A DNA stretch of 46,014 nt from Terriglobales bacterium (GCA_035764005.1 DASTZZ010000067.1:1-46014); one strand, 5' to 3'. Positions 1 through 10,400 are shown, counted from the stretch's first letter. Notes: generated by a model from the sequence alone, not told the origin. Numbers and translations are program-made.

Positions 1-79
1 GCTTTGCATGCCGGCAGCTCGACATCCGTTCCACTGCCTGGCGCTTCTCTTCTACCGTCCAACGTCGATATCGCCTCAT
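1..79 (-). CDS. IS3-family-like transposase OrfA, N-terminus only (runs off left edge)
   Basis: Only the first 26 codons lie in the window; the gene starts with ATG at 79 and continues leftwards. The translation begins MRRYRRWTVEEKRQAVERMS, which resembles the start of the helix-turn-helix OrfA proteins of IS3-type elements (basic N-terminus, then W-x-x-E-E-K-R-Q-A-V). A GGAGAG sequence sits 3 bases upstream of the ATG, a short but plausible ribosome binding site. About 40 bases further upstream lies a TGACCCCC motif of the kind that ends IS3-family elements. The family is inferred from short sequence only; the catalytic DDE part would be outside the window. Confidence 0.55.
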   Translation of the reverse strand, partial: MRRYRRWTVEEKRQAVERMSSCRHAK

Positions 80-138
80 CTACTCTCCATTCGCTGTAGA
101 TAGGGATTTTCTCTCCTGTCTCACTTTTGGGGGTCACT
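1..138 (-). mobile_element. Left end of an IS3-like insertion sequence (partial)
   Basis: Read on the minus strand, the element would begin near 132-138 with TGACCCCCAAAAGTGAGACA, similar in style to IS3-family terminal inverted repeats (TGA followed by a C-run, an A-run and a G-rich part). An untranslated leader of about 50 bases and the transposase OrfA start at 79 follow. The other end is outside the window, so neither the inverted repeat partner nor a target duplication can be checked. Confidence 0.5.
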
Positions 139-672
139 CCAAGAACAGCGATTAGTACAGGGATTTGGAGTTCTGCAGACAAAAAATCACTCAATTCTGC
201 CCAGAATTTGAAAAATTTTCCTTGGGGCAGGGAATTAACAGGGATTCGTGTCATTTGCGCCGCAAGCTCTAGATTTCCAGGAGCTTAGGATGGTTTGCGG
301 CAAGAGGTCACAAAAATATCAGGGATCTTGCAAGGATTTTTTCGTTCCAAATCGGAACTCGACCAGGCCGGACTGCGTTCGAGGAATCGGCGGCCAATTC
401 GGGCTGGAGTTCCTGAATTCCAGCCAAAGATGGTCTTGACATGTTGTCTTCGAATATGCCGACGTTAAGAATTGTTACGTTTGTCCAACAAATGTGCGTT
501 GTCTCCTATTTCATCCTGGCAGCTTGCTCGGCGATACTCCCAACCGTAAGCGAATGTAGAACCCGAAGTGTGTCGTGTAGCTGCGCGCACGAATCGGGTC
601 ATTAGGCCGGAAGCGGAAGACGAGCTGGCTTCCGGAGTCATACCAGAATTGCCCAACTGAGAGGGAACGAAT
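139..672. other. Long gene-free leader upstream of the TonB-dependent receptor
   Basis: I see no convincing gene here. The stretch holds an imperfect inverted repeat at 402-425 (GGCTGGA / TCCAGCC arms), a TTGACA hexamer at 436-441 without a good -10 at normal spacing, and a hairpin at 607-635 in the presumed 5' leader of the receptor gene. It probably contains the receptor promoter, but I cannot place it. Confidence 0.5.
607..635 (+). promoter_or_regulatory. Leader hairpin upstream of TonB-dependent receptor
   Basis: CCGGAAGC (607-614) pairs perfectly with GCTTCCGG (628-635) around a 13-base loop, ending 37 bases before the receptor ATG. No T-run follows, so it is not an obvious terminator. 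It could be a leader structure or a transcription-factor site; function unknown. Confidence 0.3.
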
Positions 673-3600
673 ATGTCAATTCACGTGCGTCGTTTTCTGC
701 GCTTCGTCCTGTGTGTCGGATCGCTAACGTTCTTCAGTCTGCTCACCTTTGCGCAGTCTGACTTGGGAAGAATTTCCGGATTCATAAAAGATCCGTCAGG
801 CGCCACGATTCCCAACGCCAAGGTCACAGTGGCAAACAAAAGCGGTCTGCAGCGCTCGACCGTCACCAACGAGTCGGGGTATTACACGGTTACCAACGTT
901 CCGCCGGGCCTGTACACGGTGACTGCAGAAGCCACCGGGTTCCAGAAATTTCAAAGCGCTGATAACAAACTCGATCCCTCCAGCAACCTCGTAGTCGATG
1001 CAACGCTGTCCGTCGGCGCGACCACGCAAACGGTCGAGGTGTCAGCATCAGCGGTGCAACTGCAAACCGAATCGGCAACAGTGCAGAAACTCGTCAACCG
1101 TGAGCAGATTGACTCTCTAGAACTCAACGGTCGGAACCCGATTTTTATGGCCAACCTGGTTCCGGGCGTCCGCGGCACCAACATCGTTGGTCTTTCGATC
1201 GGTGTCGGAGGTCTTTCGACCAACATTAACGGTGCTCGCACACCTGAGAGTCTGGTCACTTACGATGGCGCACCCGCTATGCGCACGCGTTCCAATGGCG
1301 CTATTCTCGGCCAGCCTGATGTGGACTCAGTACAGGAAATTCAGGTCCTCACGGCCGATTATTCGGCAGAATATGGCCGTTCATCCGGCGGACAGATCCG
1401 CATTGTTTCTAAGAGCGGTACGCAGACGTTCCACGGCTCGGCCTTCGAATATGTACGTAACACCATCTTCAACGCGAACTCCTGGTCCCGCAATCAGAAC
1501 CCGCTTACCCAATTCACGGCTCCGGATCATTACAACCAGTTTGGATACAACATCGGTGGGCCGGTCTATATACCGAACCATTTCAATTCCAACAAAGACA
1601 AGCTCTTCTTCTACTGGGGGCAGGAGTGGGTAAAACGTGTCTTTACCGACACGAGCTCCCAGACCGTACCAACGCTCGCCATGCGCGAGGGTGATTTCAG
1701 AGAACTTCTGACCAACCCCATCTTTGGGTACACAGCGACTACGGGAGTCATTAAGGACCCGACCACCGGTACGCAGTTCGTGGCCTCGTCCAATCCCGCC
1801 GACCCGAACTTCAGCCCTGCCTGCACCGGCGCTGCTACTTGTGCGAACGTGATTCCAGCATCGCGCGTCAGCCACAATGGCCTTGGCATTTTGAACTCCT
1901 GGCCGGTGCCGAACCTCACGGTACCGATTGGCAACAACAACTGGACTGCTTTCGCGAAGCACCCACAGAATCAACGCAAAGACACTCTTACCCTCGATTG
2001 GAATGCAACCGACAAACAGCGCCTCAGCTTCCATCGTTTCAATTATGCGTGGTTTGAGTACCAGCCATTGGACGGCGGAACGAACGAAACTCCGAAGTTC
2101 TTCGATCGGCCGAACTACACTTACTCGCTGAACCATACTTGGACAATCAGCCCGACCAAAGTCAATGAAGTCCTGTTGTCCTACAGTCAGGATGTCGTTC
2201 ACATCCCCATCGATGCCGCGAACTTCCTGGATCGCACCAAGGGCGCAGCTCAGGGCCCGAATCTCTTCGGCGTCAATTACAACTACATCTTTAATGATGG
2301 ATCGAAGTTGCTGCCGACTCGTATTCCGAGCGTCAATATGTCGAAGTTTTCCACTCTCAACGGCGGACCGTATCCGTCACACTCCGCCGGCCCGGTTGGT
2401 GACCTCTCCGACAGCTTTACCTGGGTAAAGGGAAATCACACCTGGAAGTTCGGTGGCTTGTACGAATACTCAGGTGAGAACGACAACGACGAAATCAACG
2501 TATCGGCTTGCTCGACCTGCACCAACAACCAGAATGGCCAATTCCAGTTCGTGGACAGCCGCGCAGGCGGAACGGGAGTAGCGGCTGCAAACGCAGCCCT
2601 CGGCCTGTTTGATCGCTATTCAGAAATCGGCCACCGCGCCTACACCGTCTTCCGCGGCAGCATGTGGGAAGCTTTCGCACAGGATACCTGGAAGGTCTCG
2701 CAGAACCTCACCCTGACTCCGGGCGTCCGCTATTCGGTGATCGTTCCCTACCATACCTGGTGGGGAAATCAGGCGGTGTTCGATCCGCAGTTCTACGACC
2801 CATCGCTCGCAGTCACGGTCGATCCCAATACGGGATTGATCCTTGGCACACCAACCCTGCAGCAGCTCTATAACGGGATGGTCATTCCCGGCAGCGGATT
2901 CCCCTCTGACGCCAAGAACCACATTCCTGAAGCCAATACCAGCCAGTGGAACTTCTTGTTCCGCGGAGTGTCGGATCACTACTCCGACATTCAATGGAAT
3001 GACATTCAGCCACGGTTGGGTGCTGCTTACCAGTTGAATAACAAGACCGTTCTGCGTGCTGGAGCGGGCCGTTTCTACACCCGACTGGGAGTTAGTGACT
3101 CTATCTTTCTGGGAGGCAATCCGCCATTCCAGCCAATGGCAAGCTTGACGAACGGTCAAGTGGATGCTCTTGGGCCAAGCTCGGCCTCAGCCATTCCGCT
3201 CGTGGTTACCACTCAGAGCAAGGAGTTCCAAAATCCCGAAGCCTGGAACTGGAACGCTTCAGTGCAGCGCGAGTTGCCGTGGAACCTGATTGCCAATGTC
3301 GCTTATGTGGGCCGTCGCGGCTTGCATCTGCAGCGCGAGGCGAATATCAACCAACCTACGACCGCTACCATCGCAGCAAACCCGGGGGTTAAGAACATCG
3401 ACGCACTCAGGCCTTACAAGGGCTTTGGATCTATACGCGAGACTGATAACGTCGCTAATTCTAAGTACAACTCCTTGCAGGCGAGTTTGAGCCGTCGTTT
3501 CGTGAACGGCCTGATGTTTGGTGTTTCCTACACGCTTTCCAAAAGCATGGACAACGGCTCCAACCAACGCGATGTCGTTCCTGACACCTACAACACGAGC

Positions 3601-4194
3601 ATGATGTGGGGGCCGTCGGAGTTCGATACCCGCAATATCCTGATGATCAATTACCTGTATGAACTGCCGTTCTTCCGCAGCCAGTCCAGCCTCGTTGGGA
3701 AAGTACTCGGCGGATGGCAACTTAGCGGTATTACGCAGTTCCAAAGCGGCACGCCCTGCAGCGCTGCACAATCCAAGGACTACGCTGGCGTAGGACTGGA
3801 TTCCAACTTTGGTTGCGGCGTCAACGGGCAGTATTTCTCGTGGGACGGCAAGCTCAGCACTCCACATACCTTCGGATCCTCCGGCCAATGGATCTGCTGC
3901 GCTTCCGACTTCACTGCGCCCGCTCCTGGAACCTTCGTGACGCAACAAGTTCGCGACATCATCTATCAGCCGGGATTCCAGAATTGGAACATGGGCCTGT
4001 TCAAGAAGTTCGCAGTGAATGAACGAGTCAACTTCCAATTCCGCGCTGAGGCCTTCAACGTCTGGAACCACCCGAACTGGGGCGGCACCAGCGGTGGCGG
4101 GCTACAGCTCGATCCAACCAGCAAGAGTTTCGGACAAGTGCTGACCAAAGGCAGCGAACGCAACCTTCAACTCTCGTTGCGCGCGGAGTTCTAG
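673..4194 (+). CDS. TonB-dependent receptor with carboxypeptidase-regulatory-like domain
   Basis: A 1173-residue outer-membrane protein of the Oar/SusC-like type expanded in Acidobacteria. A signal peptide (residues 1-28, ending LLTFAQ) is followed by a carboxypeptidase-regulatory/Cna-B-like beta-sandwich domain (about 30-120; GRISGFIKDPSGATIPNAKV). A plug domain comes next (about 130-260; SVQEIQVLTADYSAEYGRSSGG), then a very long beta-barrel ending in an aromatic residue (SLRAEF). Such proteins take up oligosaccharides or peptides using TonB energy; the substrate cannot be read from the sequence. GAGGG at 661-665 supports the ATG. No SusD-like partner is adjacent. A strong hairpin terminator follows, so it is probably transcribed separately from the PTS genes downstream. 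The product family is very clear. Confidence 0.93.
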   Translation: MSIHVRRFLRFVLCVGSLTFFSLLTFAQSDLGRISGFIKDPSGATIPNAKVTVANKSGLQRSTVTNESGYYTVTNVPPGLYTVTAEATGFQKFQSADNKLDPSSNLVVDATLSVGATTQTVEVSASAVQLQTESATVQKLVNREQIDSLELNGRNPIFMANLVPGVRGTNIVGLSIGVGGLSTNINGARTPESLVTYDGAPAMRTRSNGAILGQPDVDSVQEIQVLTADYSAEYGRSSGGQIRIVSKSGTQTFHGSAFEYVRNTIFNANSWSRNQNPLTQFTAPDHYNQFGYNIGGPVYIPNHFNSNKDKLFFYWGQEWVKRVFTDTSSQTVPTLAMREGDFRELLTNPIFGYTATTGVIKDPTTGTQFVASSNPADPNFSPACTGAATCANVIPASRVSHNGLGILNSWPVPNLTVPIGNNNWTAFAKHPQNQRKDTLTLDWNATDKQRLSFHRFNYAWFEYQPLDGGTNETPKFFDRPNYTYSLNHTWTISPTKVNEVLLSYSQDVVHIPIDAANFLDRTKGAAQGPNLFGVNYNYIFNDGSKLLPTRIPSVNMSKFSTLNGGPYPSHSAGPVGDLSDSFTWVKGNHTWKFGGLYEYSGENDNDEINVSACSTCTNNQNGQFQFVDSRAGGTGVAAANAALGLFDRYSEIGHRAYTVFRGSMWEAFAQDTWKVSQNLTLTPGVRYSVIVPYHTWWGNQAVFDPQFYDPSLAVTVDPNTGLILGTPTLQQLYNGMVIPGSGFPSDAKNHIPEANTSQWNFLFRGVSDHYSDIQWNDIQPRLGAAYQLNNKTVLRAGAGRFYTRLGVSDSIFLGGNPPFQPMASLTNGQVDALGPSSASAIPLVVTTQSKEFQNPEAWNWNASVQRELPWNLIANVAYVGRRGLHLQREANINQPTTATIAANPGVKNIDALRPYKGFGSIRETDNVANSKYNSLQASLSRRFVNGLMFGVSYTLSKSMDNGSNQRDVVPDTYNTSMMWGPSEFDTRNILMINYLYELPFFRSQSSLVGKVLGGWQLSGITQFQSGTPCSAAQSKDYAGVGLDSNFGCGVNGQYFSWDGKLSTPHTFGSSGQWICCASDFTAPAPGTFVTQQVRDIIYQPGFQNWNMGLFKKFAVNERVNFQFRAEAFNVWNHPNWGGTSGGGLQLDPTSKSFGQVLTKGSERNLQLSLRAEF

Positions 4195-4217
4195 CGCGGC
4201 GGGAAACCTGCTGTCGT

Positions 4218-4250
4218 CCACCCGCCAGCTTTCATGGCCCTGGCGGGTGG
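4218..4250 (+). terminator. Rho-independent-like terminator after TonB-dependent receptor
   Basis: A perfect 11-bp stem (CCACCCGCCAG / CTGGCGGGTGG) around an 11-base loop lies 24 bases after the receptor stop and is followed by a pyrimidine-rich run (CTCTTTCTTT, 4258-4267) rather than a pure T tract. Confidence 0.6.
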
Positions 4251-4434
4251 ATGCCGGCTCTTTCTTTAAGAACCGGGGCAGCTCTTACCATCAGCAGAAT
4301 AGAAACTCAGAGGGATTGCGTTTGGTCGGCTTCCTCGAAGCCGGGAGAACGCAAATCACTTACGGCAGAAGTTCGGCTCTTCCCATTTCGGGGACGACTC
4401 GGTTCACTGCCGGAAATTCAAAAAGGGCCAAAGT

Positions 4435-4734
4435 ATGAAGATCGTTGCTGTAACCGCGTGTCCTACGGGGATCGCGCACACCTACATGGCGGCCGAGCAG
4501 CTCGAGAAGACCGCCAAAACACTCGGGCACCAGATCAAAGTCGAAACCCAGGGCGCAATGGGAATCGAGAACGAACTGAAAGAGAGCGACATTCGCCAGG
4601 CGCAGGTCGCGATCTTTGCCGTCGACATCGAGATCGAAAACCGCGAACGCTTTGATCAAATCAAGGTCATTCGCGTTCCGGTGCAGGACGCCATTAAAGA
4701 CCCGGTTGGTGTCTTTAAAAGAATTCAAGGCTAG
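4435..4734 (+). CDS. PTS fructose-type EIIB component
   Basis: A stand-alone 99-residue IIB domain of the fructose/mannosylglycerate PTS family. The phosphoryl-accepting cysteine is Cys9 in the signature VTACPTGIAHT, followed by MAAEQLE and the conserved KVETQGAMG segment. In the family, IIB receives phosphate from IIA and passes it to the sugar held by the membrane component IIC. Here IIB stands alone and no IIC is encoded next to it. AAGGG 8 bases upstream supports the ATG. The HPr-EI-IIA gene starts 3 bases after its stop, so the two are surely co-transcribed and the partner IIA is the C-terminal domain of that protein. Family assignment is secure; transport function is doubtful without IIC. 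Confidence 0.9.
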   Translation: MKIVAVTACPTGIAHTYMAAEQLEKTAKTLGHQIKVETQGAMGIENELKESDIRQAQVAIFAVDIEIENRERFDQIKVIRVPVQDAIKDPVGVFKRIQG

Positions 4735-4737
4735 TTC

Positions 4738-7278
4738 ATGAGTCAGGGAGTCTGTAATCCGGTGGAGTTCAAGTTCGTTTGTCCGCTGCCGAATGGACTC
4801 CATGCCCGTCCGGCAAGCCAGTTGGCGGAATTCGCCGGCGGCTTTGCTTCAGAACTCTCCCTGACAAACTTAAGAACCGGCGCCGGAGCCAATCTCAAAA
4901 GCACGCTGGCGATTATCTCCGCCGATGTTCGCAGCGGCGATGAATGCTCGGTGCGCATCGTCGGGACAGATGAAGAATCGGCACGCGCAGCTCTGCGAGC
5001 ATATATCGATCAGAGTCTTCCGTTCAGCGATCAACCTTTGAGTGCGCCTGATGAGAGCCGCAAACCGATCGCTCTGCCGCGAGCGCTTGCACACCTTACG
5101 ATTTCTTATCACTCCGGTGTAGCAGTCAGCGCGGGAATCGGAAAAGGCAAAGCTGTCGTGATAGGCGGGATGCATCTTCCCGAAGCGTTGGAAGAAGAGC
5201 GCGCCGAAGATCCAAAACGGGAAGAGCGCAAGATCGAGCGTGCGCTGGCTGCGGTTCGCGAGCGCATTAAAGGCATGCTGTCGCGATCGATGTCACCGGC
5301 GGAAGCCGGCGTCCTGAAAGCTCATCTGGCGATTCTGGACGACATTTCACTTTCTGACAAGGTGAGCCAACTGATCGCCGAAGGACGCTCTGCAGGACAA
5401 GCCCTTATTGAAGCCGCCCAGCATTTCATCTCCACATTGCAGCAATCAACCAGTGCGTATATTCGCGATCGCGCTGTAGATCTTCAGGAGATTTGCCTGC
5501 GGGTGCTGGAAGAACTCTATGGTTCGCGGTTCACTGCTCCGGCACTGCAATTGAGCGAACCCAGCGTGGTGGTGGCGGAAACCCTCGCACCGCAACAGTT
5601 GCTCAGCTTTGATTCTCGCTGGCTGCACGGCATCGTGTTGGAGTATGCCGGAACCACTTCGCATACGGTGATCCTTGCTCGCTCTCTGGGAATTCCCACG
5701 GTCGTCGGCGTGAAGGATGCTCCTGTGCTCTTTTCTCAGGAACACGACGTGGTCGTGGATGCGAACCGCGGCTTGGTGATTCCCAACGGCACCGCTGCCA
5801 TTCAGCGTTTTTACGATCGGGAGCGCCGCGTGCAAGAGGCGCGCCAGAATGCGCTGCTTCGCGACGGTTATGGTCGCGCCGCCACCCGCGACGGTCAGCG
5901 ACTCGAGGTGGCGGCAAATGTTTCATCCGGAGAAGAAGCCATCGTCGCGTTCGCGAACGGCGCTGAGTCCATCGGACTGTTTCGCACCGAGATGCTTTTC
6001 ATCGGCAGAGATGAGGCGCCGGACGAAGAAGAGCAATTCTCGATCTACCGTGAAGTCGCGCGCTCGGCAGGGAAGCGGCCGGTCATCATCCGCACCATCG
6101 ACATTGGCGGCGACAAGCCTGTTCCAAATCTGAATCTTCCGGCTGAATCGAATCCCTATCTGGGATTCCGCGGCATGCGCATCTATCAGGAGCACCGCGA
6201 TCTCTTTCGCGCGCAACTCCGCGCCTTGTTGCGCGCCTCGGCTTTCGGGCGAATCCAGATCATGGCGCCGATGGTCTCGACCATTGAGGAAGTGCTTTGG
6301 TTGAAGGCGCAGTTTGCCGAGTTGAAACAGGAGCTAAACGAGACGGGAATCTCTTTCGATGAAAACATCCCTTTGGGGATCATGATCGAAGTTCCGTCGA
6401 TTGCCTTCATTCTCGACCAACTGTGCACCGAGCTTGATTTCTTCAGCATCGGAACCAACGATCTGAACCAATACTTTCTCGCCGTCGATCGCGACAATGC
6501 AAAAGTGGCCGCCCTTTCGCGCGTCCACCATCCCAGTTTTTTGCGCTTTTTGCGGCACATCGTCGATGGAGTTCACGAACACGGCAAATGGGTCGGAATG
6601 TGCGGCGAGATGGCAGGCGATCCCGCGAACCTGCCGATCCTGATCGGATTGGGACTCGACGAGATCAGCGCCGCCTCGCCGCAAATTCCCATATTGAAAC
6701 AGAAGATTGCTGAACTCTCGGCTGCCGAATGCCGGCTCATCCTCGATCGCATGACGAGTGCGGCGCAGGTGAAAGACGTGGAGATGTTGCTCGCGGAAGC
6801 GCAATCGCAAGTCGTGGAGCAGGCGCTGCTCTCGACTGACCTCGTGATCGTTGGCTCTGACAGCGAAACGAAAGAAGAAGCGATTCGTGAGCTGGTCGAC
6901 GCCTTGTACATGGCCGGACGCACGCAGGATCCCGATCGGTTGGAAGAAGTTGTCTGGCAGCGCGAGAGCGCGTACTCCACCGGCTTGGGCCATGGCTTCG
7001 CGATTCCGCACTGCCGCAGCGACGCAATCAATGCGAACTCGGTCGCCGTCTTGAAACTCAGCAAGCCAGTAGAATGGGCTGCGCTCGACGGCAAGCCGGT
7101 GAGCATGGTGATCCTGCTTGCGGTGCGCGAGTCCGATGCGAATAACAGTCACATGCAGGTGCTGGCGAAGCTGGCCAGACGGTTGATGAACGAATCGTTC
7201 CGGCAGGAACTCGGAAGATTAGAGCGGCCGCCGGAGATCATGGCGTTTTTGTCGCGCGAGCTGGAGTTGGGGAATTGA
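4738..7278 (+). CDS. Multidomain PTS phosphotransferase HPr-EI-IIA(Fru)
   Basis: An 846-residue fusion carrying the soluble phosphate relay from PEP. Residues 10-95 are an HPr domain with His22 in PNGLHARPAS. Residues about 115-680 are Enzyme I, with phospho-histidine His309 in GTTSHTVILARSLGIPTVVG and a PEP-binding half containing the active-site Cys622 (GMCGEMAGDP). Residues about 690-846 are a fructose-type IIA with His758 in GFAIPHCRSD. All four phosphoryl-transfer residues are present, so the chain PEP-EI-HPr-IIA and then the neighbouring IIB looks intact. FruB-like fusions with other domain orders are known. The absence of IIC suggests either a permease elsewhere in the genome or a regulatory role. 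The gene follows IIB by 3 bases; AAGG lies 8 bases before the ATG. Confidence 0.92.
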   Translation: MSQGVCNPVEFKFVCPLPNGLHARPASQLAEFAGGFASELSLTNLRTGAGANLKSTLAIISADVRSGDECSVRIVGTDEESARAALRAYIDQSLPFSDQPLSAPDESRKPIALPRALAHLTISYHSGVAVSAGIGKGKAVVIGGMHLPEALEEERAEDPKREERKIERALAAVRERIKGMLSRSMSPAEAGVLKAHLAILDDISLSDKVSQLIAEGRSAGQALIEAAQHFISTLQQSTSAYIRDRAVDLQEICLRVLEELYGSRFTAPALQLSEPSVVVAETLAPQQLLSFDSRWLHGIVLEYAGTTSHTVILARSLGIPTVVGVKDAPVLFSQEHDVVVDANRGLVIPNGTAAIQRFYDRERRVQEARQNALLRDGYGRAATRDGQRLEVAANVSSGEEAIVAFANGAESIGLFRTEMLFIGRDEAPDEEEQFSIYREVARSAGKRPVIIRTIDIGGDKPVPNLNLPAESNPYLGFRGMRIYQEHRDLFRAQLRALLRASAFGRIQIMAPMVSTIEEVLWLKAQFAELKQELNETGISFDENIPLGIMIEVPSIAFILDQLCTELDFFSIGTNDLNQYFLAVDRDNAKVAALSRVHHPSFLRFLRHIVDGVHEHGKWVGMCGEMAGDPANLPILIGLGLDEISAASPQIPILKQKIAELSAAECRLILDRMTSAAQVKDVEMLLAEAQSQVVEQALLSTDLVIVGSDSETKEEAIRELVDALYMAGRTQDPDRLEEVVWQRESAYSTGLGHGFAIPHCRSDAINANSVAVLKLSKPVEWAALDGKPVSMVILLAVRESDANNSHMQVLAKLARRLMNESFRQELGRLERPPEIMAFLSRELELGN

Positions 7279-7283
7279 GCTCC

Positions 7284-7407
7284 GCAACGTCAGTACCGTT
7301 CGCGGTAGCGGATGGGTTGATCTGCAACGTCAGTACCGTCCGCGGTAGCGGATGGGTTCGTCTGATTTCGAAGAAAGCACCCATTCGCTACCGCGAACGG
7401 TACTGAC
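7284..7407. repeat. REP-like repeat: two direct copies and one inverted copy
   Basis: GTCAGTACCGTTCGCGGTAG and the bases after it form a 29-bp unit at 7289-7317. The unit recurs with a 40-bp period at 7329-7357 and in inverted orientation at 7379-7407, so the second and third copies can fold into a long hairpin with a 21-base loop. It fills the gap between the PTS fusion and the alpha-mannosidase and could attenuate or stabilise the transcript. A diverged copy pair occurs at 37052-37129. Confidence 0.85.
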
Positions 7408-7446
7408 CGATCTTAATCTGGCATTCAAATTATGGAGAAGCGACTA

Positions 7447-10400
7447 ATGCAGACGATACAACGGCGGTGCATGCTGTTGTTCTTGTCAGTAACTTTCTGT
7501 TTCAGTATGGCGTTCGCGCAAAACGCCACGAAATCATCTTCAGCTCAGAATCAAAAAAAATCCGCGTCCGCGGCTGCGCCGCAAGTGAAAGCCCTGCCCC
7601 CTGCCTCGCCGGTTGATCTGAGTAAGCAACCGACGCTGTACGTCGTCGGCTACGCGCACCTCGATACCGAGTGGCGCTGGCAATATCCGCAGACCATCGA
7701 TGAGTATCTGAGCAAGACGCTGCGGAATAACTTCTATCTTTCGGACACCTATCCGCACTACATCTTCAACTTTACCGGGGCGAATCGCTATCGCCTGATG
7801 AAGGAGTACTACCCGGAAGGCTTCGCGAAGCTGAAGAAGTATGTTGCCGCGGGCCGCTGGTTTCCGGCCGGATCTTCGATGGAAGAAGGCGACGTAAACT
7901 CCCCGAACGCCGAGTCGATCTTCCGCCAGATCCTTTATGGGAACAACTTCTTCCGCCGCGAGTTCGGCGAAGCCAGCAACGAGTACATGCTGCCCGACTG
8001 CTTCGGCTTCCCGGCTTCGCTGCCCAGCATTCTGCATCACGCGGGAATCAAAGGATTCTCGACCCAGAAGCTCTCAGCGGCATGGCAGCCGGCGCCGCAC
8101 GTCGGCGGTCCGGACTCGCCGGAGAAGACACCCGAGGGCATTCCGTTTAACGTCGGCATCTGGGAAGGCACGGATGGCAGCACCATCATCGCTGCGCTCA
8201 ATCCACTGAGCTATGGCAGCCAGGTTACGTACGATTTGAGCAAGACTCCGCCTCCGCCACCTCCTCCGGATCCCAATTTGACAGAGCGGCAAAACGCATT
8301 CCGCACGCGTCCGCAGGAAGACTGGGTGAAGCGCATTCAGATCAACGGCGATCTGACGGGCATAAAGGCTGACTACCACTACGTTGGCACCGGCGACATC
8401 GGCGGAGCTCCGAATGAGTATTCGGTGAAGCTGATGGAGGGAATTGTCACCAGATCGAAAGCAGTGATTCCCAATCCGCCGGCAAACCCCCGCGAGTGGG
8501 AAGCCGAGCAGGAGCCCGGGAAAGCGGAATCGCAGCCGGTGCAGGTGGGCAATGGTCCGATTCACGTCGTCTGGTCGAAGGCCGACCAGATGTTCATGGA
8601 CATCCTCAAGTGCTGCAAGACCGACAAGATGCCGCGCTACAAAGGCGATCTTGAATTGATCAACCACTCCGCCGGCTCCCTTACATCCGAGGCTTACCAG
8701 AAACGCTGGATGCGCAAGAACGAGCTCCTCGGCGATGCCGCCGAGAAGGCTTCTCTCGCCGCAGCATGGCTTGGAGGCAAAGCGTATCCGCAGGATCGGC
8801 TCAACGCTGCATGGACGCTGGTGATGGGCGGACAGTTCCACGATCTGCTTCCCGGCACGGCGACTCCGAAAGCATTTGAATTCGCGTGGAACGACGACAT
8901 CATCGCCATGAACCAGTTCGCCGGCGTGCTCAAGAGCGCGACCGAAACTGTGGCTTCGGCGTTGAATACACAAAGCCAGGGCACACCAGTTGTCGTTTAC
9001 AACCCGCTCAACATCGAACGTGAGGATGTAGTTGAAGCGCACCTGAACTTCGACGGTGGCGTTCCCAAATCGGTTCGTGTAACCGGTCCCGATGGGAAGG
9101 AAACGCCGGCGCAGGTTTCCGAAGACGGCGAGGGTAAGGCCAAAGTCGTGTTCGTCGCGAAGGTCCCGTCAACCGGCTATGCGGTGTTCGACGTTCAGCC
9201 CTCCACTGAGGCCGCTCCCAATTCGGAACTGAAGGCTTCGGAATCTTCACTTGAGAACGCGCGCTACGTCGTAAAGCTGAATGGCGATGGCGACGTCTCC
9301 AGCGTCTTCGATAAGAAACTGAACAAGGAACTGCTCTCCGCTCCGATTCGTCTCGCGATTTCCACGGATAATCCCGAGCACTGGCCGGCGTGGAACATGG
9401 ACTTCGAAGACGAGCAGCGCGCGCCGAAGGCGTACGTTGGTGGCTCGCCGAAAGTTACTGTCATCGAAAACGGTCCGGCTCGCGTTGCTCTTCAAATCGA
9501 ACGCGAAACCGAAGGCTCGAACTTCGTGCAAACGATTCGACTGGCTGCGGGCGATGGCGGCAATCGCATCGAGTTCGCTAACAAAATCAACTGGGACACT
9601 AAGGAAGTCAACCTGAAGGCCACGTTCCCGTTCAGCGCCGCCAACAAAATGGCGACCTACAACTGGGATGTCGGCACGATTCAGCGTCCGAACGAGGAGC
9701 CCCGCCAATTTGAAGTCGCTTCGCATCAGTGGATCGATCTCACCGATCAGAGCGGCAGCTACGGCGCAACGGTTCTTACGGATTGCAAGAACGGTTCTGA
9801 TAAGCCGAACGACAACACCATCCGCCTCACGCTCATTCGCACTCCGGGCACGCGCGGCGGATATCACGATCAGGGCACGCAGGACATCGGCCACCACGAC
9901 ATCCTCTTCGGAATCGCCGGACACGATGGCGACTGGCGCTCCAGCCAGACCGATTGGCAGGCGCAGCGCTTGAACGATCCGCTGGTTGCCTTCGAAGCCA
10001 CCAAGCATCCTGGCTCGCTCGGCAAGCAGTTCTCGCTGGTGAAGGTAAACAACAGCCGCATTCGCGTGCTGGCGCTCAAGAAGGCCGAGCACAGCGACGA
10101 GATCGTCCTGCGCGCAGTCGAGCTCGACGGCAAGCCGCAGAACGATGTCCGTTTTACTTTCGCAGCGCCGGTAACTGCAGCGCGCGAAGTCAACGCGCAA
10201 GAGCAGCCGCTGGGCGCCGCGCATGTACAAGGCGGAGCACTCGTTACGTCATTTACCGCATACGAGCCGAAAACCTTCGCCCTGCGAATCGGCGCCGCTC
10301 CGAAGAAGGTTGCCGCTCCTCAGTTTGCTGCGGTGAAGCTGCCATATCAGGTGTCGGTCGCGACCTACGATCACCAACCCGCTGCCGGATGCTTCGACTG

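Noticed and set aside
248-439. Small gene in the receptor leader
   Set aside because: The start lacks a ribosome binding site, the product resembles nothing, and its end overlaps an inverted repeat.
436-470. TTGACA as -35 of the receptor promoter
   Set aside because: No acceptable -10 lies 15-19 bases downstream; the best TTAAGA is 23 bases away.
1381-2202. Antisense frame within the TonB-dependent receptor gene
   Set aside because: No ribosome binding site or domain; the receptor frame is unambiguous here.
7284-7407. Short CRISPR array
   Set aside because: Only two direct copies with almost no spacer between them and one inverted copy; no cas genes. It is a REP-like repeat.
9247-10230. 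Long antisense frame inside the GH38 gene
   Set aside because: It is a shadow of codon bias; the GH38 frame has clear motifs throughout and the antisense product shows no domain.
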